Shown here: positions 18,845 through 29,454 of the stretch, piece after piece
Position numbering within the stretch: the first letter of the stretch is position 1
Layout: each line of letters starts with the position of its first letter
From: Onthophagus taurus
Lineage: Eukaryota; Arthropoda; Insecta; Coleoptera; Scarabaeidae
Length of the DNA: 64,000 bases
Direction: 5' to 3'
NCBI RefSeq assembly: GCF_036711975.1
Contig: NC_091968.1
Span: 17,298,001 to 17,362,000 of the forward strand
Made by a program: the position numbers and the translations under genes
The notes under the pieces: model-generated
Seen by the model: the letters and a program-made list of their open reading frames with translations, nothing else
What the model was told of the DNA's origin: nothing
Databases searched by the model: none

Positions 18845-20824
18845 CTATGGATTATTTATTATTTTCATTTGCCAAGGGACAGCTCCGTCACCTATAAACC
18901 AATCAGCTAACTTATTTCTGAGCTCTGCAGCTTTTTTAGAATAATTACGGCTCTCCGCGGCTGATCTTAAATCTGTGAGTCCTTGACTTTGAATTTCGTG
19001 TCTCCACAGACCTTCTACTAGTCTACCATCTTCAACGTCTACACTGTTTCTGGTTATATATCCATCAGATGTTTGCGCAACCAGTTGTGTAACGCACAAG
19101 TGGTTTTCACAAGAATGTCAGCTTTTTCGGGAGATAACGCAATGGGTTTTTCAAATATACGAAATTGAGAAACAAGCAATCCAAATGCGTTTTCTACGAT
19201 ACGCCGAGCACGCGAAAGCCGGTATTAAAAATTTTTTCTTTTTGTGTTAGGGGACCATGGTGTGAATACGGTTTTAGTAAATATTCTCTAAAAGGGAAAA
19301 GCATCGTCACCTACAAACACGGTATTTGGGGGAAGCTTCAGTAAATTATTTTCTATTGCACTCTTCAAACTGCTTTTTGAAAATACCCCTCCATCAGATG
19401 CTGTTCCGTTTGCACCCACATCTATATATTCAAAACAGTATTGGTCATCAACTAATGCAAGGAGTATAATACTGAACGTTCCCTTGTAGTTGTAAAATTC
19501 TGAGCCTGAATGGAAAGGACTTCGTAATATAATATGCTTTCCATCTAAAGCTCCAGCACAATTTGGAAAATTCCACCGTGTGGAAAATCCTTGAATAATA
19601 TTCTTCCATTCTTGTTCAGAGCTTGACACCTGAAAATAATAACTTTAAAAATACTTACTAAAGTTTATTTTTAAAGATATCGAGTTTTTATTATGTATTT
19701 ATTTTTAGGAAATTGAATCAGAATCACAACTGAATAATTTTCTAGAAAATACGCAGTCAGCAACTATCGAGATACTGCCGTCTTCCCCGAATGAGTCATC
19801 CGTGGCCAGAAAACCAATCGCACAAAAACTAACTTCGAACTTTGCAGTCCCAAAGAGAGTTCAAAAAAGGACAAGTAGCACCAATCGGGCTATATAAGAG
19901 ATAATAATTTCCTGTAGAAATTATACTGAAATTAGATGAAAAGCCTAAGAGAGAAGAGGACAATGAGTTTGATTGTTTTGGCAAGTCGGTGGCTTCTTCG
20001 TTGAAGAAGCTACCAGAATCAGTTGCTTTGGAATCAATGGAGTACATACAATCGTATCTTGTACGACGACGGTTGTCAAATACCCAGTATTCCGAGCAAA
20101 TATCACGACCTTCCTCATCTGCCTCATCAAGTAGTTATGAATATACTGCAAACCCATGTTCAAACTGTTCTTACGATGACTTTAATTTACGTTTCAATCT
20201 TCAGCAAGAACAGTCAGATCTGCTTTTACAGGCAATAAATACTTCATCGTATGACGACAATAATTAAGAAATTTTTGTATTTGTTAGCATTATTTAACCG
20301 AAATTACAAACGTTGGATTTCTATTTTCTGTGTTTTATTATGTATCTGCTTACCTTAATAAAGTCTTTTAACGCATCATAAATGGCTTGGCAAACTTCAG
20401 GGATAAAATTTGAAATTGTGCATTTTGGGACACGATACAAATATTGCATTGAAGCGAAAGAATCTCCTGTTGCGAGATATCTTAATGTTACTTCCAATTT
20501 TAATTGTGGTGTTAACGCATCTCTCATGTGGGTATCCATTTTTATAATACGTTGCGTCACACAATCCAGAAGAATATCAAAATTTTGCTTCGTCATTCGT
20601 AAATGGTTTTTATAGCTTGCAGAATCTTCTGCTGCGAGTTCTGGTAAAAGTTTTGCAGAAGAACCCAAAGTAGGTCGACGACCAATCCATGGTTTAACCC
20701 AGGCACGACCTTTTCTTCGTTTCTTTTTCTGCATTTCCTTTATCTTTTTTTCCACTAAAAGTTTGGCTACTATTTTGCATGCTTCGTAAAGCTCATTCAA
20801 CATATTGCACTCTGTGCAATACAC
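18845..20824 (-). pseudogene. Harbinger B transposase (HARBI1-like), frameshifted
   Basis: Minus strand. Exon 1 is 20824 to about 20336 (KNHLRMTKQNFDILLDCVTQ, LEVTLRYLATGDSFASMQYL), ending at a GTAAGCAG donor. The intron encloses the plus-strand MADF/BESS exon 2. Exon 2 begins near 19629 (VSSSEQEWKNIIQGFSTRWN) with the first Asp in GALDGKHI and the second in VFVGDDAFPF. A frameshift at about 19288 and another near 19220 follow. The Glu block (RRIVENAFGLL) and the C-terminus to 18845 (LADWFIGDGAVPWQ) are recognisable in other frames. Same exon order as Harbinger A but only distantly similar protein. Inactive. Confidence 0.8.
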
Positions 20825-20857
20825 TTTAAAAATGAAACTGGCGTGTCACTTATTTTT

Positions 20858-21230
20858 TACATGTACCACGCCAGTGACAATATGTTGGAGATGGTGACAA
20901 AGGAACTGATAAAGTATCTGTTGATGGAAGGAGACGAGAAAGGGAAGAGATTGGTAGCCAGATTTCGCTATGGCAATGAAGAGAGGGGGAACAGGTACTG
21001 GGCGGACGACGTGGAGAGGTGGTGTAGGCTGTGTGTAGAGGATTGGGAGACGCTTTAACATGTGCTGAGAAGGTGTAGTGAGCTGTCGGAGGAGGCGATG
21101 AACTGGAAGCAGATTTTGGGAGAGAGGTATGAGGGCAAAAGATGGATGAGGCAGGTGATTGGAGCGAGGAGCCGAGGGTACGGAAATAGAGGAGAAAGGT
21201 AGAGGGTGTGTACATGAATTATATTACAGG
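20858..21230 (+). pseudogene. R1-like LINE fragment, C-terminal Cys/His domain
   Basis: Encodes LVARFRYGNEERGNRYWADD followed by a Cys-x2-Cys-x7-stop-His-x4-Cys motif (CRLCVEDWETL, stop, HVLRRC). This is the C-terminal zinc-knuckle-like motif of R1/I-group LINE ORF2. The stop (TAA at 21056-21058) is internal to the motif. Arg/Gly/Glu-rich sequence continues to about 21200. It is probably the right half of the element whose left half is 8530-8825. Confidence 0.65.
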
Positions 21231-21772
21231 AGAAAATATTGTGAAAACGTAGTAAACAATAAAATACTTATTATGCCAATCTGAAAATCCCGATCTTATG
21301 ACGTAGCTTGCTTGGCACATTATGGGGAGGACATCCTACACACACGTTGTAAGCTCTACAGCTCGAATTACAGGTTGCTTGCAACACAATATCTCAAGAA
21401 AAAATCGACCATCTACTAGAATCGTTGCTACGAAGAGTGGGGGTCTATGTAATGCATAGAAGTCCAAAAATTCCTTTTTCTGTTTTGTGTTGAAATTCTT
21501 CAAATTTTGATAGTGATTGAGTGCTGTTAACAAAAAACATTTACCTTCAACATGTTCCTATTAAAAAGTGTTAAATCGAAGCCATGGTAGCAAACAATTT
21601 GTCAAAACGTCAACTTTACAAAACGTCAAAATTTATCTTTTGAAAGGGATTTTGTATAAAACCACCACGAAGTTAATGACTAGAAAAGTGCAATGAATTT
21701 CAGTATTACTCCTTTACCTCAAAACGCAGCGGGTACGTAAACATTGAACGTTCTCACAAAATTCAACCATAA
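21231..21772. other. intergenic, no feature recognised
   Basis: Region between the LINE fragment and the dehydrogenase gene. Short open frames on the minus strand (21336-21533) show no family I recognise. It may include the promoter and 5' UTR of the dehydrogenase, but no definite TATA box or initiator was found. Confidence 0.4.
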
Positions 21773-22846
21773 ATGGCAACGTATCCTTTAAACAAAACCC
21801 TCCCAAGATTTTTATACTCAACTCTTCAGTTTTTTCAACCGAATCGAGCGTCAATCAGGCACAATTCCGCCGTAGCAATATGCAAACCGAAAGTCTACGT
21901 TACGCGTCCAATTCTTCCAGAAGCCTTAATGATTTTAAGAAAAGAGTGCGATGTAAGCATATGGAAGAAAAAATCCCCGATACCTAAAGAAGAATTAATG
22001 GCACAAATATGTGACAAAGACGCGCTATTTTGTTTATTATCAGATAAAATCGATCGTGAAGTACTAAAACGTGCCAGTAAATTAAAAGTAGTTGGTACAA
22101 TGTCGCCAAGTTTCGAACATTTACCACTTTACGAATTAAAAAGACGGAAAATCCGTATTGCTCACACTCCAGAAGTTTTAACGGAGGCCACCGCTGAATT
22201 AACGGTAGGTTTGTTATTGGCGACAAGTCGAAGATTAGTTGAAGGGTATCAAGCGGCTAAATCAGGGGCTTGGACCGCTTGGTCCCCTAATTGGATGGAA
22301 GGACCTGGATTGGCAGGCTCCACAGTTGGAATTGTTGGGTTCGGAAGAATTGGTCAAGCAGTCGCTAAAATTTTAAAATCATTTAACACATCAAAAATAA
22401 TTTACTACAATCGATCGGATCGAAAGAAAGAAGCGAACATCTTGAACACAGAACGAGTCAGTTTAAACGAACTTTTAGCACTTAGCGACTTCGTGATCAC
22501 TTCGGTTACTTTAAACCCCGATACGGCGTCTATGTTCAATTATAGAACGTTTGAACGGATGAAAAGAACCGCCATTTTTATTAATATAAGTACGGGAGGC
22601 ATCGTCGATTTGGATGCTTTGTATCAGGCGCTTAAAAGAGGTGTGATTCAAGCTGCTGGAATTGATATTACTACTCCCGATCCGTTACCTGTCGATCATC
22701 CATTATTAAAGTTGCCAAATTGCGTCGTTTCACCCCATTTGGGGGGCGCTACTATTCAAGCTAGGAAACGTATGGCGATTTTAATTGCTAAAAATATTGT
22801 TGCAGGACTTAGAGGTGATCCTATGCCTACGGAAATTGTATTATAG
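21773..22846 (+). CDS. GRHPR-like D-2-hydroxyacid dehydrogenase, catalytic residues altered
   Basis: An intronless frame of 357 residues. The N-terminal 35-40 residues are basic and Ser/Arg-containing, consistent with a mitochondrial presequence. The rest follows glyoxylate/hydroxypyruvate reductase: substrate domain (PKVYVTRPILPEA), NAD(P)-binding GFGRIGQAVAKIL, and PHLGGAT with the catalytic His (residue 322). Two catalytic positions differ from the family. The Arg of the N-x-S-R-G motif is Thr274 (FINISTGGIVD), and the Glu of the P-E-P motif is Asp303 (TTPDPLP). The usual S-V-G-x-D-H substrate loop reads SPSFEH. The open frame and ordinary codon use suggest a maintained protein, perhaps a pseudoenzyme or a paralogue with changed substrate. 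Lack of introns suggests a retrocopy. Confidence 0.88.
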   Translation: MATYPLNKTLPRFLYSTLQFFQPNRASIRHNSAVAICKPKVYVTRPILPEALMILRKECDVSIWKKKSPIPKEELMAQICDKDALFCLLSDKIDREVLKRASKLKVVGTMSPSFEHLPLYELKRRKIRIAHTPEVLTEATAELTVGLLLATSRRLVEGYQAAKSGAWTAWSPNWMEGPGLAGSTVGIVGFGRIGQAVAKILKSFNTSKIIYYNRSDRKKEANILNTERVSLNELLALSDFVITSVTLNPDTASMFNYRTFERMKRTAIFINISTGGIVDLDALYQALKRGVIQAAGIDITTPDPLPVDHPLLKLPNCVVSPHLGGATIQARKRMAILIAKNIVAGLRGDPMPTEIVL

Positions 22847-23394
22847 TTTTAATTTTTATGTATTCGTCTATTAAAATTTATATGAAATATGATTTTTTAT
22901 CTTAATTATTATTATTGTTGTTAGGTAATAGAAGAAGTAGGATATTTTAAAGGGGTTGAAATATAACACAAATCGGTTATTTTTTAGGGTTAACTTGAAT
23001 ATCCTTTTTCTCAGAAACGAAATTGCTTAATTTTTTTGCAATTATTAATTAAGGATATTTAATTAACAATTATTGTTAATTAAATATCCTTATGGGGAGA
23101 ATATTAACAAAAAAAATCAAGCATAATAGCTTGCGATTAGATAACGCAAGCTATTATGCAACTTCGCCTTCCTAAGAAGTTGCGGAGATAAAAAAATAAC
23201 GCCAACCTCAACCCAACCCAACCACTACTACGAGAAAGAATTCACAAGACCTTCAAAGATCTACAACAAATAAGTGAGAGGTTACTACGACTACACCTCG
23301 TACTTTCCAATTCTATGGCCAGAGAAGATTGAGATAAAATAGACATAAAGACTATGGAGAAGCGAATGTAGTGCTGAAGTGCAAAAATTGTTCT
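22847..23394. other. non-coding with hairpin run
   Basis: No gene. It holds three consecutive perfect hairpins at 23051-23183 (listed separately). A short AACCC-type run lies near 23200-23225. Confidence 0.5.
23051..23183. repeat. three consecutive perfect hairpins
   Basis: Hairpin 1 (23051-23091): two 20-bp arms beginning AAGGATATTTAATTAACAAT around a single central T. Hairpin 2 (23121-23159): 15-bp arms GCATAATAGCTTGCG and complement, 9-bp loop. Hairpin 3 (23158-23183): 7-bp arms GCAACTT/AAGTTGC. The arms show no mismatches, so they are young or maintained. Similar runs occur near 49736 and 58643. Confidence 0.7.
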
Positions 23395-23813
23395 TTCTCC
23401 TGCAGAATGACTAAAAAATATCTTATCCGAAAAGAGTTGGATGAAGAAATTGACAATCTTTCTGAAGGGAAGGTGTGGATCCATTCCCTTGTAGTGATGA
23501 GTCGGATTCAGATTTTGAACCTTCCGAAGAAGAAATTCCAGCCCAACGACCAAAAAATAACAGCAATCGTGGTGAAGATGAAGGTTCATCAAATAGTTCT
23601 TCAAATTTCTCTTCCGGTTCGGATGAAGGGCCCTAACCAAATAACGAGAATAACGATGGTGTGATACACTGGTATGATATCGACATAATCGCAAATTTTC
23701 AACCCAGAAGAGCTATGCCTCAAGTTAAGTAAGCAATTGTATCAGCAACGCTGAATAGGAATAGGAGTTCATCTAAACTTGATTGCTTTTTACAAGTATA
23801 TCCGAAAAGTTTA
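23395..23813 (+). pseudogene. piggyBac-type transposase remnant, N-terminal part
   Basis: Shifting frames give RKELDEEIDNLSEG and then an acidic Ser/Asp/Glu-rich tract (CSDESDSDFEPSEEEIP, GSDEGP, stop). This acidic N-terminal region is typical of piggyBac-family transposases. It is cut at 23813 by the LTR retrotransposon. The continuation after the 3' LTR (29626 onward) is clearly piggyBac, which supports this weaker assignment. Confidence 0.55.
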
Positions 23814-23954
23814 TGTAGTGTATTAAAGTACAAACATGTTTAAAAAGCCTCCCTTCTACTCACGATCGTCGATCGGTGCTGGGTTGTCATAAGGTTAAGT
23901 GGTATTGAATATATTATAGTAAATTATGTACGTAGTTTTTATTCATACACTACA
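23814..23954 (+). repeat. 5' LTR (141 bp)
   Basis: Starts TGTAGTGTATTAAAG and ends ATACACTACA. Compared with the 3' LTR it lacks an about 30-bp block after GATCGGTGC and differs by very few substitutions. TGGCGACGAGGAT follows immediately and is the likely primer-binding region. Confidence 0.92.
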
Positions 23955-23976
23955 GTGGCGACGAGGATATTAAAGA

Positions 23977-24302
23977 ATGGTTGACAAAGAAGATGAAACA
24001 CGCGGTAGTATGAGAAATATTGGTATACAGCATGAGTTCGATCCCAAAAATATAGAATGGACGGTGCATCGAGGTCGACTGGAACAATTTTTTATTGCAA
24101 ATGGTATTGTCGAGGACCGAATTAAGAAAGCAATCCTCATCAACAGTTTGTCCCAGGAACCCTACAAGTCTCATCAGCAAGGGGTGACATCCACGGCGGT
24201 GGCGGCGTAGTAAGGTGTTATAGATGCGGTAACGTAAATCACAGGGCAGATAGATGTAAATATAAAAATTATATTTGTATTTCTTGTGGCAAAATAGGAC
24301 AT
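23977..24302 (+). pseudogene. gag remnant with two CCHC knuckles
   Basis: An ATG at 23977 opens a 77-codon gag-like start (RGRLEQFFIANGIVEDRIKK). The frame then stops at 24208. In the frame that continues into pol there are two zinc knuckles: C-Y-R-C-x4-H-x4-C (from 24216) and C-I-S-C-x4-H-x4-C (about 24273-24314). The usual capsid region between them is missing, so gag has a large internal deletion. The intact knuckles are directly fused to pol in one frame. Confidence 0.8.
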
Positions 24303-26480
24303 TTGAGCGCAGTTTGCAATAGTAAAAGAAAAGTTAATTATTTAGATATTTCATTAAATAATATTAAATCAAATGCTGAATTATTCAAACCTATAATGGT
24401 TAAAATTACTGTACTTAATAAAGAGTATGAATTGGAATTGGACAGTGGAGCTGGTATATCAGTTATGTCAAAAGATTATTGGTTAAATAACTTTGGTCAC
24501 TATCATTTGTATGAAACAAATTTACGGTTGGTTAATTATTGTGGATCTGAACTTAGAATGATAGGAAAAATTAAACTTTTAATTACATATAATAAAAATA
24601 GAAAATACATTGAATTTTGTGTAGTAGATCATAATGGGGAATTACCATTATTGGGTCGTAATTTTGTTAGCGAATTTAGTTTGGTCTTACAAGAAATTAA
24701 AAGTCTGCAATGCAGAAATACAATTAAAGATTATCTTGCGGAGAAATATTCTAAAGTTTTTTCAAAACAATTGGGTACATTTAATAAATTTAAGGTGAAT
24801 TTAAAATTGAAAGAAAATTGTACTTTTAAATGTCATAAACCTAGACCTGTTCCATATGCTCTAAAAGAAAGAGTTGATCAGAAGTTAGATCGGCTGTTAA
24901 GTGAAGAAATAATTTCTCCTGTAGGTTTTAGCAGTGTAGCAGCACCTATCGTCCCTGTACTTAAAAAAAGTAATACTGTCAGAATTTGTGGAGATTATAA
25001 AGTCACGATTAATCCCTATTTAAATATTGATAAATACCCATTTCCTAAAATCGATGATTTGTTTTCAAAATTAAAGGGGGGTAAACAGTTTTCGAAAATA
25101 GATTTGTCACAGGCTTATTTACTGTTATTGCTCGATGATGAGTCCAAAGAATTAACTACAATTAGTACACATAGAGGTTTGTTTAAGTATAATAGATTAC
25201 CCTTTGGTGTGGCTTGTGCTCCAGCAAAATTCCAGCGCACGATGGAATTACTGTTTAATAAAATGGATGGCTTATGTTGTTTTATGGACGACATCTTGAT
25301 CACTGGTCAAAACGATAAAGAGCATTTACATAGATTAGAGCAAGTTTTTGAAACTTTGCAAGATTGCGGATTGACGGTGACGGGAGAAAAATGTTCTTTT
25401 CTTGTACCATCAGTTTCATACTTAGGTTATGTAATTGATAAGAACGGACTTCATAAATCGATGAATAAAATAAAAGCAATCACAGAAATCCCGAAACCAA
25501 ATAATGTCACACAATTAAAATCATTCTTAGAAGCAATTAATTATTATCACCGTTTTATGCCAAATATACCAAATATGTTACACCCATTGTATGAATTAAT
25601 TAAAAAAGATGTTCCTTGGTGTTGGAGTAACGAATGTGATCAGTCATTTTCAACAATTAAACAAATTTTAGCTTCAGATCAATTTTTAGTTCATTATAAT
25701 CCAGATTTACCAATTCAATTAACAGTTGATGCTTCAGAATTCGTGTTGGCAGCAGTGCTTTCCCATGTTTATGAGTCAGGAATAGTAAGACCAATCTGTT
25801 TTTCGTCCAGAACTCTTTCAAAATCTGAGAAAACGTATTCACAGATAAACAAAGAAGCATTAGCGATTGTATGGGCAATAGAAAGATTTTATCAATATTT
25901 ATATTGCAAAAAGTTTATTTTGTTAACAGATCACAAACCATTAGTGTCTATATTTGGTCCTAAGACAGGAATACCTACGATGACAGCGAATAAATTGCAA
26001 AGATACGCATTGTTTCTATCTGGTTTTGACTTTGAAATTAAATATGTCAAATCTTCTGAAAATGTTGCTGATTTTTTGTCACGCATGCCCTTACCTGAAA
26101 CAGAAAAAGAAGAAGATCTATGTTACTATATTAATTATTATATTGCAAATAATACGGATATTCCTATAAATATTGAAACTATTCGTTCTGAATTACAAAA
26201 GGATTCAATTTTATCACAAATTTATACTTACGTTAAGTCAGGTTGGCCTGCAAATTGCAATGATAATATTAAACCATATTTTAAAAGTACAAATGAAATA
26301 AATATTGAAGACGATATACTCGTCTGGGGTTGTAGAGTAATTATTCCTGAAACTTTACGAAAAAATATATTAGATGAATTACATTTAAATCACTTTGGAA
26401 TTGTTAAAACAAAGAGTCTAGCGAGATCTTACATTTGGTGGTCTTCCCTAAACAACGAAATAGAATTGTTCATCTTGTAA
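24303..26480 (+). pseudogene. pol: protease, RT, RNase H, start of integrase
   Basis: A 725-codon open frame. Protease active site LDSGAGISVMS. RT with VRICGDYKVT, FSKIDLSQAYLLL, LPFGVACAPAKFQ and catalytic FMDDILITG. RNase H with QLTVDASEF, AIVWAIERF and LTDHKPL. The integrase zinc-binding domain begins LHLNHFGIVKT, and its Cys pair is reached only after a one-base frameshift near 26467. Domain order and motifs are those of Metaviridae (Ty3/Gypsy). The long open frame suggests fairly recent activity. Confidence 0.92.
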
Positions 26481-26802
26481 AACTATAAGACAGACCCCAC
26501 AAAAAGTTTCCCTACAGAATTGGCCCTTGGCCGGGGTATGGGAAAGATTACATATTGATTTTATGGGTCCTATTAACAATAAATTTTATTTAATTGTCGT
26601 TGACTCATACTCAAAATGGCTAGAAGTTTATTCCATTTTATCAATAACTTCTTTAAATACGATCAATAGACTTAGGGAATTATTTTCTAGATTTGGATTA
26701 CCAAAAACAGTTGTATCTGATAACGGACCTCAATTAACATCACAAGAATTTAAAAAATTTTTAAAGTCAAATGGTATTACTCATATAACTTCACCTCCTT
26801 AT

Positions 26803-28682
26803 ATAATAATATAATATATATTTTATTAAATATGTAGATACATATATATATACAACCAAAAAAAAAGCAAGAAATGGAATAATGGAATAAAGTTAACAAT
26901 CATAATATTATTCTCTTATTTCTAATGGTTTCTAACAATTTCTTCTTAAATGCTGAAATAGTTGTTTGACTTCTAATTTCGTTGTCTAAATTATTAAACA
27001 AAATAAACCCCCTAAAAAATAAACAATCCTGCGAATATGAATGACTAACCCGTCTAATATACAAACTGTTGCGAGATCTTGTGTTATAGGTATGTATGTC
27101 GGATACTTTTGTCACTTGCAAATATCGAGGTAACAAATTATTAACCAATTTATATACAAAACACATATTTAACATATACAATCTCTCTTTCACAGAATAA
27201 AAACATAATGCGTCTAACATATCATTAATTCTAGTAAACATATTACAACCCAAAATCGCTCGCATGGCCCTATTTTGTATGATGTGTAAATTTTGCATTT
27301 CCGATTCCCCAGCATAATAAACAATTGTAGGATAACACTCAAAAATTGGGCTAATTAATGACTTATACACCACAATTCGAACGTTTACAGATAACAACCT
27401 ACAAATTCTACAAAAGTAATTCACTTTATCTTTAACATTATCAATAACATTTGCGATATGGTATTTAAATTTGAGATCTTTATCAATAAATACTCCTAGG
27501 TATTTTATAATATTTACATACTCAATCACATCACTATTTAAAGAAACCTCATTAAAACAATTAATTCCGCACTGACCGAGAACCATAGCTTTAGTTTTAC
27601 CCGTGTTCACAATTACTTTATTAACTATTAGCCATTTTTCCAAGTTACGCATGATCACATTCATTTTATCTGTAGCTAAATCGATGCTGCTGTCTTCAAC
27701 TGCTATAAGTGTGTCGTCAGCAAAAAGATTTATTAGGGCCTCACCATTACAGACGGATACGATGTCGTTGATGTATCGATGTATATAATAAATAGTAACG
27801 GACCTAGTACCGTTCCTTGTGGAACTCCATAAGTTGTTTCTATTTCTGTAGATAGCACATCCCCAAATTTTACCTGTTGAACTCGATCGTTAAGGTAGCT
27901 TCTAAACCACATAATTGTCCTACTTCCAACTCCAATACATCGTAGCTTATGTAGCAAACGTTCTCTATCTACCGTTTCGAAGGCTCGTTTGAAATCTACA
28001 AAGACAGCCAATATAATCTTGTTTCGTGTATCCAATACATATTTCCATTTGGATATAATCAGTTGTAATGCAGTCTCACAAGAATGACCGTCCCGGAACC
28101 CCGACTGATAGTCAGAGAGCACCTCATTGCGAGAAATAAAATCCTTCAACTGTTTATAGACCACTTTTTCCATAATTTTAGCTGATAACAAAATTGTATT
28201 GACAGGTCTTTGATTTTCGCATTTTCTCGAATTTTTAATTTTTGCTACTGGAATTATTGTAGTCTTCTTCCAGATCTTAGGAAAAACACAGTCTCTTATA
28301 GAAGAGTTCACGATCAGTAAAAGTTGATTTATTATCAAATCACCACCTATTTGAATAACCTGCTTACTTATGTCATCTTCAGAATTGCCACCCTTTATCT
28401 CATTCAATATTCCTTTTAATTCAACTGTATTTATTGGCTTCAGTTCAAAAAAAAAAAAATATCACTCACATTGTTATTTAAAAACACAGGTTCATATACC
28501 ATCGCATTTGTGGAATAACTTTGCAAGAGATCATCAATGCTAGATTTCACATATTCATTGAATTTATTTGCGATTTTATACGGATCCATCAATATTTCAT
28601 CTCCAAAAGACATGTTAGTTTGCATTAAATGCGGTTTGTTGTTAATCGCTTCTGTTATATATTGCCAAATTCTTGCCACATT
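26803..28682 (-). mobile_element. 5'-truncated LINE inserted in the integrase
   Basis: A minus-strand LINE between two copies of CTTAT (26798-26802 and 28683-28687), a likely short target duplication. Its 3' end (left) is a TA-rich tail near 26803-26880. It is truncated upstream of the RT core. Relative to the Gypsy element this is a later insertion, because the integrase text continues exactly across it. Confidence 0.82.
26900..28679 (-). pseudogene. LINE reverse transcriptase, two frameshifts
   Basis: Read from 28679 leftwards: EAINNKPHLM; a frame change at the T14 run (A14 on plus, about 28447-28460); then IIPVAKIKNSRKCENQRPV, YQSGFRDGHSCETAL, VFVDFKRAFETVDRE and GVPQGTVLGPLLFIIYI. A second frame change near 27765-27785 coincides with an 8-bp tandem duplication (TACATCGA/TACATCAA). 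The catalytic LFADDTLIAVED follows. The rest to 26900 is the thumb and C-terminal domain (IIKYLGVFIDKDL, IIQNRAMRAILGCNMF, YNTRSRNSL). The type is CR1/L2-like by its C-terminal pattern, and the clade is uncertain. Confidence 0.82.
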
Positions 28683-29441
28683 CTTATCATCCAGCGTCTA
28701 ATGGCAGTGCCGAAAATTCTTTAAAAACTGTAAAGAAATTTTTAATTAAAGTTTTGAAAGATTCAAAGAGAAATCTAGCCAATTTGAATTTGTTGTTAAA
28801 TAATTTTCTTTTGGATTATCGTAACACAGAACATTGTAGTACTGGTGAATCACCAGCAAGAATATTTTTGAATAGACCCTTAAGAACGAGATTTGATTTA
28901 ATCAAGCCGAATTCTATTCAAAACAGAGATAATAAAACATCTGCAATTGTTAAATACAATATCATGGCTAGTAATAATCGTAATAAATACAATTTTAAGG
29001 GGGGAAGAAAAGTAGTATTTTCAATAGGACAAAAAGTTTTGGTTAAGGAATATAAAGGTAGCAAATTTAGTTGGATTGACGGAAAAATAACAAAAAAATT
29101 AGGAAATTTTGTATATATAATTTACTTACCTGATTCAAATACTTACTGTAAAAGACACGTGAATCAAATGATAGAATGTAAACAAAATAATAGTAGTAAT
29201 GACAGTCATCCTTACCTTGATATGTTAACACATTCACATGTAACTTCGGGTGTTCTAATCAAGGCACAATCAATTAATGAAAATTTAACAGAAACTAATT
29301 CGTCACCTTCATCGGAACAACTTGAGGAAGATTTATCTTGTAATGTAAACCGTCCAATGCGTAAAAGGCGTCCTCCCGATCGATTAGAATATAATTAAGA
29401 GAAAGTGTTAAGTTTTGTTTTATTAATTAGTGTAAATTTGT

Positions 29442-29454
29442 AAGGGGAAGGAAA
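29442..29454 (+). promoter_or_regulatory. polypurine tract
   Basis: AAGGGGAAGGAAA lies immediately upstream of the 3' LTR. It is the expected primer site for plus-strand DNA synthesis. Confidence 0.75.

Larger units (their letters stand above)
12552..20267 (+). pseudogene. Harbinger B MADF/BESS DNA-binding protein gene, split
   Basis: Exon 1 starts at ATG 12552 with an N-terminal MADF motif (IKFLENYESYPCLWDV). At 12619 it is cut by the mariner-type element and resumes at 18508 (SSAYKNKDGRENAYQKLCEL). Joining across the TA duplication restores the MADF order W-D-x-x-x-x-x-Y-K-x-K-x-x-R. Exon 1 ends at a GTAAGT donor near 18784. The acceptor TTTTTAG is near 19709. Exon 2 carries a linker, has a frame change near 19890-19915, then a BESS-like end (LESMEYIQSYLVRRR) and a stop at 20267. 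MADF/BESS proteins are the usual partner of Harbinger transposases for DNA recognition. Exon 2 lies inside the transposase intron. Confidence 0.75.
12150..20860. mobile_element. PIF/Harbinger element B (host of the nest)
   Basis: Defined by its two genes: a MADF/BESS gene on the plus strand (from 12552) and a HARBI1-type transposase on the minus strand (from 20824). The left flank (12170-12330) is rich in GGCGCC-type inverted motifs (ACTGGCGCGCCAG). The right flank near 20838-20872 has related ACTGGCG/ACGCCAG motifs, but no clean TIR pair or 3-bp duplication was found. The ends are therefore approximate. Harbinger B is interrupted in its MADF exon 1 by the long-TIR mariner-type element 12621-18505. 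Confidence 0.65.
26463..29398 (+). pseudogene. integrase core and C-terminus, split by a LINE
   Basis: After the frameshift the sequence gives the C-x2-C of the zinc domain, then the catalytic core with the first Asp (LHIDFMGP) and second Asp (VVSDNGPQLT). At 26802 a LINE interrupts. Coding resumes at 28683 with the third acidic residue (NGSAENSLK), then a GPY/F-like module (GQKVLVKEYKG, WIDGKI) and a basic tail (RKRRPPDRLEYN, stop at 29396-29398). All three catalytic acidic residues survive. Confidence 0.88.

Noticed and set aside
28683..29454. Possible envelope gene downstream of pol in the Gypsy element
   Set aside because: The open frame is fully explained by the integrase C-terminus. 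No signal peptide, cleavage site or membrane anchor is seen before the 3' LTR.
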